From contig PBAL01000046.1 of assembly GCA_002715965.1 (NCBI GenBank), positions 1 to 50,665 of the forward strand: a stretch of 50,665 bases of DNA, given 5' to 3'. The translations under genes were made by a program, and so were the position numbers. The DNA comes from Verrucomicrobiales bacterium (GTDB lineage Bacteria > Verrucomicrobiota > Verrucomicrobiia > Limisphaerales > JAYPXF01). The notes under the pieces are model-generated. The model did no database searches. It was not told the origin of the DNA and was given only the letters and a program-made list of their open reading frames with translations. Below, one piece after another: positions 9,201 through 15,859 of the stretch (position 1 is the stretch's first letter; the number at the start of each line of letters is the position of its first letter).

Positions 9201-10262
9201 TTCAGCACGGGAAACATTGTGCCAATCAATGACCGCCTTTTCCGGAAGCCCGTCGGCAATCTCGTCGATCTTCTCCTTCACCGCGTTGATGGCGGCCAGC
9301 GGATTTTCACCGAAGCGGGCTACCACCACGCCACCCACCGCCTCGGCCCCTCCTTTGTCCAATGCACCACGTCGTAAAGCCGGTCCGAGAATCACCCGCG
9401 CGATGTCCCTGATGCGGACGGGCACGTTTTCGTTCACCGCCACAACAGTTTCCTCCAGATCCTCGACGCCTTTCACAAAGCCCAGGCCGCGAATGAAATA
9501 CTCTACGCGATTCACCTCGATGCTCCGCGCACCGACGTCCATGTTCGCGTGCTTCGTCGCCTCCACGATCTGTCCCAATGAAACTCCGAAGGCGCGCATC
9601 GCATCGGGATTCACGTCGATCTGGTACTCGCGCACAAACCCGCCGGCCGACGCGACCTCGCTCACCCCGTCCGCCGACTGGAGTGAATAGCGGACATACC
9701 AATCCTGGATTGAGCGCAGCTCATCGAGATCCCAGCCCCCGGTGATCTTACCATTCTCGTCATGTCCCTCCAACGTGTACCAGAACACCTGTCCCAAGGC
9801 CGTCGCATCCGGCCCCAGAGTCGGCTGCACTCTATCCGGCAATGTGCCCGCTGGAAGGCTGTTCAGCTTTTCGAGAACCCGCGAGCGTGACCAATAGAAC
9901 TCCACGTCCTCCTTGAAAATCACGTAGATCGAAGAGAACCCGAACATGGAATAACTGCGCACGGACTTCACCCCTGGGATACCGAGCAATGAGACTGTCA
10001 GCGGATAACCGATTTGATCCTCCACATCCTGCGGTGAGCGCCCCATCCATTCGGTGAAGACGATTTGTTGGTTTTCTCCAATGTCGGGGATGGCGTCAGT
10101 TGGGACCGGGTTGCGTTGGACGGGTCCGAGATTCCAATCAAAAGGGGCAACCCGCAGTCCTTCGAACACAATGAGCCCAGCAACTAGAATCACGACCAAA
10201 CGATTCTCCAGACAGAACTGAATGAGCCGAGACAGCATCGAATTGTTGGATCCCTGATTCAT
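6219..10262 (-). CDS. cusA: CusA/CzcA-family heavy-metal efflux RND transporter, extended form
   Basis: A 1347-residue inner-membrane RND pump driven by the proton gradient, last gene of the efflux operon. The start is placed at the ATG at 10262, with MLSRLIQFCLENRLVV at 10238 an equally good choice; the frame extends upstream to 10310 but without a ribosome site. Hallmarks: DAIPDIGENQQIVF and the QDVEDQIGYPLT block near the N-terminus, GIAIAIGTMVDMGIVICEN (the TM4 Asp), and FGIATDDGVVMATYLDQ in the C-terminal membrane bundle. The usual length is about 1040. The extra 300 residues lie centrally: additional hydrophobic segments (about residues 590-720) and a polar insertion around residues 800-890. 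Metal specificity is inferred from the adaptor's metal-binding domains and Met-rich stretches (MLQSGMRAPMGVKVRGP), which fit Cu/Ag better than Co/Zn/Cd. Confidence 0.92.
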   Translation of the reverse strand: MNQGSNNSMLSRLIQFCLENRLVVILVAGLIVFEGLRVAPFDWNLGPVQRNPVPTDAIPDIGENQQIVFTEWMGRSPQDVEDQIGYPLTVSLLGIPGVKSVRSYSMFGFSSIYVIFKEDVEFYWSRSRVLEKLNSLPAGTLPDRVQPTLGPDATALGQVFWYTLEGHDENGKITGGWDLDELRSIQDWYVRYSLQSADGVSEVASAGGFVREYQIDVNPDAMRAFGVSLGQIVEATKHANMDVGARSIEVNRVEYFIRGLGFVKGVEDLEETVVAVNENVPVRIRDIARVILGPALRRGALDKGGAEAVGGVVVARFGENPLAAINAVKEKIDEIADGLPEKAVIDWHNVSRAEVEAFADGRGFDAFAEIDEIHESAHVHSLNQSAWLDFLRTTGPNERPEWLKFSKIRIVPFYDRSGLIRETLGTLNTAIIQEILVTIIVVLVMVRHLASSALISGLLPLAVLMTFIAMRQFGVDANIVALSGIAIAIGTMVDMGIVICENILRRLEGAKDAADSSLTTIHRAASEVAPAVLTAVATTVISFLPVFAMEGAEGKLFKPLAFTKTFALAASIIVALTLIPPLAHMLFTRGSARTKSRRILFGAMAIVGGVLLAWFPWWVGSVLIVVGVYRLIETFLPERVAGALQSVVTWLLVAAVALLLAMDWLPLGPERGLSQNVLLVTGVIGGLLFLIQVFLKAYSPILRWALENKRLFLTGPLALMIAGASIWLGFDRLFGWMPSGVKKSAPAVWAAHQFPGLGKEFMPNLDEGSYLFMPTTMPHASIGEALDVLQKQDMAMQAIPEIESVVGKLGRAESPLDPAPVSMFETIINYRPKFLIDANGRRLRFRFEAHEDDLARDEKGKPLSAPDGEPYLVHGKFVRDESGRLIPDSGGAPFRLWRPALDPHVNPDRSAWPGIQNSDDIWNEIVEVTKIPGTTSAPKLQPIAARIVMLQSGMRAPMGVKVRGPDLATIERVGLQIEEMLKDVPSVEPGTVVADRMIGKPYLEIDISRDAIARYGLHIHEVQEVIEIAIGGKRLSMTVEGRERYPIRVRYQRELRDSIESLGRILVPAADGSQIPLTQLAEIRYVRGPQMIKSEDTFMVGYVVFDKKPDFAEVDVVETCQAYLKAQIDAGKFALPNGVSYVFAGNYENQLRASRKLMVVVPIALFAIFVILYLQFRSAITAGMIFTGVFVAWSGGFLMLWLYGQPWFLDVPVMGVNLRELFQVQSVNLSVAVWVGFLALFGIATDDGVVMATYLDQSFADGKTESSEAIRAAVLEAGNRRVRACLMTTATTLLALLPILTSTGRGSDIMIPMAIPTVGGMSVALLSMFVVPVLYCAVKEIGLSWRT

Positions 10263-10311
10263 CTTCAATCGGTCGGACGATGCTCCTGCCGAGCCGAAAC
10301 TTTGCCACATG

Positions 10312-10437
10312 GGATGGGCAATCTGCCCGTCCGTACCGCATAGCTTGCCGTTGTCGCTGCCGGTCTAAAGATGACTTTCTTCAGTCTCTCTGCCCTCAGC
10401 AAGGCCACCCGCATCTGGACGGGCAGATTGGCCATCC
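10312..10437. repeat. Inverted-repeat element between cusB and cusA
   Basis: The left arm at 10312-10332 (GGATGGGCAATCTGCCCGTC plus one base) and the right arm at 10417-10437 are reverse complements with 20 of 21 positions matching. They enclose 84 bases without a recognisable gene. The element fills most of the 244-base gap between two genes of one operon. It resembles a REP/MITE-like unit; no transposase or target duplication is evident by eye. Confidence 0.75.
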
Positions 10438-10506
10438 TACACGCTTTGCCGCGAGATTCACTTGATGCACTCCAGAACGCTGGCGCGAGGATCGTCGCTT
10501 TCTTCA

Positions 10507-12471
10507 TCAAGGCGCTCCCTTCTTCATTTTCGCGCCATCTCCCCTCCATTTCATCGATCCACACTTCAACATGCTCGCTCCAAAGTAGGGATTCCGAATC
10601 TGATCGCTCAGCTGCAACCAGCTTGCCCCTTTGTTGTCAAAAGCCATCGGACAGTGAAACTGGAACACGCCGGTCACGCCGAAGCGTTTGCTTGCGCGAA
10701 TGAGTCCCACTGAGATGTGTTCGAAGTCAGCACGGGCCGCGTCGATATCCGATGCTTTCTCGATGCCCGCCAAACCGCTGCTGATCTCGCGCAGATCTTC
10801 TTTCCACTTCTTCGCTGAAAGCTCCTCCAAAGCCGTCGCATCGATCTTCCCAACTGAATCACGTAGCGCAGCGACGGAACTCTTGTCTGCAAGCTTGTCG
10901 CTATCCAACGCGCTTCCGACTGCCGAATAGGCATCCACCGCAGTCCTCAAATGTGTCACGAACTCAGCCGGCGCGGGCAGCTTCTCAATCTCTTCATCCG
11001 CAGACGCGTGATCATGCACTCCTTCGGCCCCTCGCCCCGCTTCCTTCGTCCCCGCCATCATGCTCGGCTTGGCCGCGATCTGTACCGCTGAATCGATTTT
11101 GAACGCGCCATTCACCACGATCAATTCTCCTTCCTTCAATCCTTCTTCGACCACGTATGCATCACCCGCGCGCGGTCCCAGGGTCACTTCGCGTCCCGCA
11201 TAAATTCCCGGCTTGTCTTTCGTCGCGACATATACAACCGCACGCTTGCCGGTAATGAGCGGTGCCGAGACCGGGATGACCAATGGGGCATTGGTGTTTC
11301 CCTCTGCGGACGCATAGCCCAGCGATTCGGCGCTCACCAGTTTCATTCCGCATTTCGGACAATCGCCCGGATTGTCGGTGACGATTTCCGGATGCATCGG
11401 GCTGATCCACTTCCCCGCGTAAAAGGCGTCCATCACGCGACCGCCCGACGCAATCCGTGACTGAACCGCACCGCGAACAAACATGTCCGGTTTCAGGAGG
11501 CCGTCGGCGTTCTCGACGTTCACCCGAACCTTGACCGTGCGCGTCTTGGAGTTGAGCACGGGGTCGATGAAGGAGATCCGACCGGCAAAGACCCGACCGG
11601 GATAAGCTTCCGTTTCGAAGGTGACCTCCTGGCCGAAGTGCAGCCATTGGAGGTCGGATTCGTAGGCGTCAAACTTCACCCAGACCTGCGAAAGATCCGC
11701 GATGGTGTAGATGCGTGCGCCGGTTTCGACATACATGCCCTCGACTGCTTTCTTGTCGATCACCACACCACTGATCGGCGCATAGACGGTAAGACGTTCG
11801 CTTGGCTTCTCGCTCTTTTCGATCGCGGCAATCTGGTCCGACTTGAGATCCCACAGGCGCAGCTTCTCACGCGCGGATTGGAGCGTGATCTCTCCCCGCT
11901 CCCGCATGATCGGTGGAGCGGCCTCGCCCATGTCACGCAGGGCCTTGGCGGCCTGGATGAGTTCCTGTTGGGCGGCAAGCAGGTCGGGACTGTAGAGCGC
12001 AAAGAGATGATCGTTCGTCTTCACGCTCACGCCGGTGTAGTCGACGTAAAGGCGATCGAGCCGGCCGGGAAAGCGCGCGGTGATGTAGGCGAGACGGGTT
12101 TCGTCGTAATCGATCTTGCCCACCATCCGAACATTCATCACGGGCATGCGTCGCTCGACCGGCGCGACTTCGACTTCGGCGAGCTTGGCCGCGGCATCGG
12201 TCAGCTTGACTTCGCGGGGACCCAGGCTAGCCGAGTCGTCATCGCGAACCGGGATGAGGTCCATGACGCAGATCTTGCACTTGCCGGGCTTGGATTCCTT
12301 GACCGCAGGTGGCGGATGCATGGAGCAGGTCCAGAACTTGACATCAGACTCCGGCGCGCTGGCGGTAGGATTGGCATTGGGGCTGCCGGATGAACCTGAT
12401 TTCCGACCGACGACGAAGCCAATGCCCAAGGCGATGGCGATGAACGGGATAAGCAGAAGTTTGGATTTCAT
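10507..12471 (-). CDS. cusB: CusB-like RND efflux periplasmic adaptor with two heavy-metal-binding domains and DUF3347
   Basis: A 654-residue periplasmic membrane-fusion protein linking the RND pump to TolC. Residues 1-23 form a signal anchor. A heavy-metal-binding domain follows at about 46-76 (FWTCSMHPPP, then GKCKICVMDLIPV). The adaptor core spans roughly 90-340 (VGKIDYDETRLAYITARFPG, a helical hairpin, then a lipoyl/beta-barrel part). A second metal-binding domain sits at about 353-378 (WISPMHPEIV, then DCPKCGMKLV). The C-terminus (about 500-645) is a DUF3347 domain with FQFHCPMAF, the IRNPYFG motif and MLKCGSM. CusB proteins usually carry one such metal-binding domain; two plus DUF3347 gives many Met/Cys/His ligands. 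Its ATG overlaps the TolC stop by four bases, so translation is coupled. Confidence 0.92.
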   Translation of the reverse strand: MKSKLLLIPFIAIALGIGFVVGRKSGSSGSPNANPTASAPESDVKFWTCSMHPPPAVKESKPGKCKICVMDLIPVRDDDSASLGPREVKLTDAAAKLAEVEVAPVERRMPVMNVRMVGKIDYDETRLAYITARFPGRLDRLYVDYTGVSVKTNDHLFALYSPDLLAAQQELIQAAKALRDMGEAAPPIMRERGEITLQSAREKLRLWDLKSDQIAAIEKSEKPSERLTVYAPISGVVIDKKAVEGMYVETGARIYTIADLSQVWVKFDAYESDLQWLHFGQEVTFETEAYPGRVFAGRISFIDPVLNSKTRTVKVRVNVENADGLLKPDMFVRGAVQSRIASGGRVMDAFYAGKWISPMHPEIVTDNPGDCPKCGMKLVSAESLGYASAEGNTNAPLVIPVSAPLITGKRAVVYVATKDKPGIYAGREVTLGPRAGDAYVVEEGLKEGELIVVNGAFKIDSAVQIAAKPSMMAGTKEAGRGAEGVHDHASADEEIEKLPAPAEFVTHLRTAVDAYSAVGSALDSDKLADKSSVAALRDSVGKIDATALEELSAKKWKEDLREISSGLAGIEKASDIDAARADFEHISVGLIRASKRFGVTGVFQFHCPMAFDNKGASWLQLSDQIRNPYFGASMLKCGSMKWRGDGAKMKKGAP

Positions 12472-13940
12472 TCCGGCGGATCCTTCTTTGCGGCAGAGAT
12501 TTGGTGGGTGGATTTCCTCCCGGTCAACAAGTCGATTTCGGCGAGGCTTTGTTCGCGATTGGCGCGGGAGCGTTGGTATTGCAATCGGAATTCCAGCAAG
12601 GCGCGTTGTGCGTCAATCATGTCGAGGAAATCCGCCTTGCCGGCCTGATAAGATTGCTCGGCGAGTTTTAGCGCCGCTTCGGACTGGGGAATGAGCGTCT
12701 GCTTGTAGAGTTCGATCTTCCGTTCCGCATCGCTGAAACGGAACAGCTGCGCGCTCAATTCGGCCTGGAGTGTCTGCGTCAGATGTTTGCGGATGCTCGC
12801 GAGAGATTTCTGGCGGGCCTTGGCTCCCTTCACACCTGCGCGGAGTTTCTTCTGCCAAAGCGGGATGTTTATGCTGAACATGGCAATAACCGGGTCTTTT
12901 CCATTACCGGCGACCGCGGCCGTCGCAGCTCCGGTTGCGATGTAGTCGAGCCCGAGAGTCACGTCGGGGAAGAACTCCTTCCGGGCGAGGTTGATGTCTG
13001 CCTCCGCGGCCTTGATCGCCGCATCCACAGCGAGCAATCGCGGATTGTCCTGGCGAAGCCGATCAGCGGGCAGCTCGCTTTTCGGTGACGTGGGTCCGAC
13101 CGGTATCAATCGGCCAAATTTCGCGTCGGACATTCTTCCCAGACTGGCGTTGAGTTTGGCGAGCCATGGCTTGCGGGATTCAACGAGACTACTCCGCCGA
13201 TCGGCCAACTGGCTCAGTTCGACCTGCGTCTTGATCACGCCCAGGTATTCGCCACCGGCTTTGAACTTCGCCTGCGCGACGGACTCGAGTCCCTTCAGCA
13301 GTTGCACGTTCTCATCCGTAATCGCAATCGCCTGGTCGAGATAGATGAGTTCGTGGAAAAGCTTCCGGACATCGCATTCAACCTCCAGCCGGGCGGCTTG
13401 AAGATTCTCATAACCCGCCTCGGTGGCATGGGCGGCAGCTTCACTCCGCAACTTGAGTTTTCCAAACCACGGAAACCGTTGCGCGATGCCGATACGATGT
13501 TGCTGCGGCCCAACGCGCGTCTCGACTTCGCTTATGAAATATCCGTAGGTGAACTTGGGATCCGGAAGCGTCTTCGCCTCGGGAACCTTGGTCAGAGCGG
13601 CCTGCCACTGGTGGAACCTGGCCTGGAGTCCCGGGTTGTGTTGAAGCGCTTGATCGATGAGTGCGGTCAAAGTGACGTTGGTTGACAGGCTTGGCTGGAT
13701 GTTTGTCGGACCTGCTGCCAGAGGTTCGAATGTCGCCAGATACTGGATAACGACTGCGAGGAGCAGGTGGACAACAGTCTTTGGTGGGGCGAAGCCTCTG
13801 CTGAGCCGCGAACGTGAAACAGCATGCCAAGCCCGGCTCAGCGGGAGCTTCGCCCCACCGGTTTGGTCACCGGGCGTCGCGTGATTTTCGGAGAACCATT
13901 GAGGCAGCCGATCTGCCCCGAACGGGAATTTGGTTTTCAT
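12468..13940 (-). CDS. TolC-family outer-membrane efflux protein (CusC role)
   Basis: A 490-residue outer-membrane channel with two outer-membrane efflux protein repeats. Family features include LTALIDQALQHNPGLQARFH at the start of the mature part, the VPEAKTLPDPKFTYGYF region, FPWFGKLKLRSEAAAHATEA, and long coiled helices with AEQSYQAGKADFLDMIDAQR near the end. The N-terminus is odd. Residues 28-53 are encoded by a 77-bp palindromic repeat element (13783-13859), so a hydrophobic export segment (HLLLAVVIQYLA) begins only at about residue 57. No start codon lies between the element and that segment, so the element appears to be translated as an enlarged n-region. The gene sits between the small Cys-rich protein and the adaptor, with a four-base overlap to the latter. 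Confidence 0.9.
   Translation of the reverse strand: MKTKFPFGADRLPQWFSENHATPGDQTGGAKLPLSRAWHAVSRSRLSRGFAPPKTVVHLLLAVVIQYLATFEPLAAGPTNIQPSLSTNVTLTALIDQALQHNPGLQARFHQWQAALTKVPEAKTLPDPKFTYGYFISEVETRVGPQQHRIGIAQRFPWFGKLKLRSEAAAHATEAGYENLQAARLEVECDVRKLFHELIYLDQAIAITDENVQLLKGLESVAQAKFKAGGEYLGVIKTQVELSQLADRRSSLVESRKPWLAKLNASLGRMSDAKFGRLIPVGPTSPKSELPADRLRQDNPRLLAVDAAIKAAEADINLARKEFFPDVTLGLDYIATGAATAAVAGNGKDPVIAMFSINIPLWQKKLRAGVKGAKARQKSLASIRKHLTQTLQAELSAQLFRFSDAERKIELYKQTLIPQSEAALKLAEQSYQAGKADFLDMIDAQRALLEFRLQYQRSRANREQSLAEIDLLTGRKSTHQISAAKKDPPE
13783..13859. repeat. Palindromic REP-like element inside the TolC reading frame
   Basis: The left arm at 13783-13808 starts GGTGGGGCGAAGC and ends GCTGAGCCG. 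The right arm at 13834-13859 is its reverse complement with 23 of 26 positions matching; a 25-base loop separates them. The element is in frame and adds about 26 residues to the N-terminus of the TolC protein. No second copy was noticed in the window. Confidence 0.75.
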
Positions 13941-14035
13941 GAAACGATCTGAATTCTACGGACTGGTTTCTGCGCGTCGGCGCGCAGGAAATTCACCGGG
14001 AACGGCGAAGACAATACAGGTACAGAGTCCGTGAA

Positions 14036-14356
14036 TCAGATCAGAAAGCTGCAGTGAAGAATGCGCGTGGAAACGCCTGCAGGAGCTGCACGATACACAA
14101 CGCGGTGAATTGGTTGCATGTGATCGTTGCGTGAGGAAATTCGAATGACGATCGTGTCCGGTGCGATCGACTCGTGAGAATGGGAACCATTCGGAAAAGT
14201 CGGTGCTTGAATTGGGACTTGAGAATCGCCGGATTCGCAGCAGGCCATGGCCGCGCATCCACAACCTTCGCAGGCACTGTTCTCACCCGAGAAAGCCTCG
14301 TTCACCGGCGCGATCGCCAGGAAAATGGAAGCAAGGAGTGTGAAGAACGGTTTCAT
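14036..14356 (-). CDS. Small secreted Cys-rich protein leading the efflux operon
   Basis: A 106-residue protein. The ATG at 14356 gives MKPFFTLLASIFLAIAP, a clear signal peptide; a TTG at 14371 would add only five residues. Just after the likely cleavage site is a dense cysteine cluster (ACEGCGCAAMACCESG, six Cys), with His and Met further on. The rest is low in recognisable features. It lies 95 bases before the TolC gene on the same strand and is the first gene of the operon, so a periplasmic metal-binding or metal-sensing role is a reasonable inference; I do not recognise a named family. A weak promoter-like pair, TTGCAA (14397-14392) and TATCTT (14375-14370) with a 16-base spacer, lies just upstream. 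Confidence 0.65.
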   Translation of the reverse strand: MKPFFTLLASIFLAIAPVNEAFSGENSACEGCGCAAMACCESGDSQVPIQAPTFPNGSHSHESIAPDTIVIRISSRNDHMQPIHRVVYRAAPAGVSTRILHCSFLI

Positions 14357-14413
14357 GCAGACGCGATTCAAGATACGGGGTCACAGTCGGTTTGCAAGTG
14401 CGAGGCAATTGGG

Positions 14414-15859
14414 TTAGGCCAACAGGTCCGTCACAACTTTGCCGGGTTGGCCGTCAAGGATCGTCTGTTCCTGGCGATTTCGGAAATACGTCAGGCGTTC
14501 TGCGTTGAGACCGAAGAGATGCATCAAAGTGGCGTGGTAGTCGTAATGATTCACGACCTTGTCGATCGCCTTGTGGCCGAATTCGTCGGTCGCACCGTGG
14601 ATGTAACCCTTCTTGAATCCTCCACCGGCGACCCACATGGAAAAGCCATAGGTGTTGTGATCGCGGCCGACCCGGCTGATTCCGGTATCGTTTTGAATCA
14701 CTGGAAGCCGGCCCATTTCTCCACCCCAATGCACGACTGTTGAATCCAGCAGACCGAGAGTCTTGAGATCCTTGATGAGCGCCGCGGTGGGTTGATCGAT
14801 TTTGGTGCAGGATGCGGGAAGACTGCTTCGAATGCTACCGTGGTGATCCCAGAACTGGTTCCGCGTGAAGACCTGCACGAAGCGCACCCCGCGTTCGACG
14901 AGGCGACGCGCGATCAGGCATCGGGTTCCAAAGTCCTTCGTCTCGTTCTTGTCGATGCCGTACAGTTTTTTCGTGGTCTCGCTCTCGTTGGAGATGTCCA
15001 TCGCCTCAGCAGCTGCTGCCTGCATGCGCGCCGCGAGCTCGAATGACGCAATGCGGGCTTCAAGGTCGAGTTCACCCGGATGCAGATTCGCGTGGCGGCG
15101 ATTCAGGTCGTCAAGGAAACCGAGGTAGTTTTCCTGGGGCTTGCCGCGCAATTCGGCGGGCGGTTCGAGATTGAGGATTCGCGGATCACGCGCGCGAACG
15201 ACCGTGCCCTGGTAGAGCGAGGGCAGCCAGCCCGAGGACCAGTTGAGCACACCTTCCACGGGCAGATTCGACGGATCACGCAACACCATGTAGGCGGGAA
15301 GATTCTGATTGAAGCTGCCCAGGCCGTAGGTGAGCCAGCTCCCCAGCGCGGGACGACCGCGCGTGGTGCGGCCGGTGTTCATCGCGTGGATGGACTGACC
15401 GTGATTGTTCACGCCGGTGTGCATTGAACGGATGAGCGTGATCTCGTCGGCGATGCTGCTAAAGCCCGGCACGAGATCCGAAAAGTCCATGCCGCTCTGG
15501 CCGTACTTGTGAAACTTCCAGAAACTCGGCAGCACCTTTGGACTCGCCTGCGCCGCGTTGTCGTACTTGATCTTACCCGGGAAATCCTTGCCTGCGTATT
15601 TGTCGAGCGCCGGCTTGGGATCGCAGATGTCCATATGGCTCGGACCGCCCTGCATGAAGATCGAGATCATCGCCTTCGCGCTCGGGTCGTGATGGGTCTG
15701 CTTGGGCAGCGTATCGAACGAAGGCCGCTCAAGCTCAGGTTTCGCCGGATTGGCCCGAAGCCGTTCCTGCTGGAGCAACCAGGCAAGCGCCACGCTGCCC
15801 ATGCCAAGGGCGTTTCGTTCGAGAAACTCGCGTCGCGTCAGTATGGAATTCTGTTTCAT
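14414..15859 (-). CDS. DUF1501 family secreted protein (PSCyt1 partner)
   Basis: A 481-residue DUF1501 protein with a twin-arginine signal (LTRREFLERNALGMGSVALA). Conserved family blocks are present: MISIFMQGGPSHMDICDPKP, DLVPGFSSIADEITLIRSMH, GRPALGSWLTYGLGS, and GRDHNTYGFSMWVAGGGF with HATLMHLFGLNAERLTYF at the end. Its ATG overlaps the TAA of the PSCyt1 gene by one base (TAATG), the standard two-gene unit seen many times per genome in Planctomycetes and Verrucomicrobia. The pair is thought to act outside the cytoplasmic membrane, with the haem protein handling electrons; the substrate is not known. It is clearly divergent in sequence from the solitary copy at 2115-3590. Confidence 0.92.
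   Translation of the reverse strand: MKQNSILTRREFLERNALGMGSVALAWLLQQERLRANPAKPELERPSFDTLPKQTHHDPSAKAMISIFMQGGPSHMDICDPKPALDKYAGKDFPGKIKYDNAAQASPKVLPSFWKFHKYGQSGMDFSDLVPGFSSIADEITLIRSMHTGVNNHGQSIHAMNTGRTTRGRPALGSWLTYGLGSFNQNLPAYMVLRDPSNLPVEGVLNWSSGWLPSLYQGTVVRARDPRILNLEPPAELRGKPQENYLGFLDDLNRRHANLHPGELDLEARIASFELAARMQAAAAEAMDISNESETTKKLYGIDKNETKDFGTRCLIARRLVERGVRFVQVFTRNQFWDHHGSIRSSLPASCTKIDQPTAALIKDLKTLGLLDSTVVHWGGEMGRLPVIQNDTGISRVGRDHNTYGFSMWVAGGGFKKGYIHGATDEFGHKAIDKVVNHYDYHATLMHLFGLNAERLTYFRNRQEQTILDGQPGKVVTDLLA

Noticed and set aside
3991..14356. The sigma factor as dedicated regulator of the neighbouring copper efflux operon
   Set aside because: The genes are convergent, and no shared promoter motif could be identified; adjacency alone is not enough.
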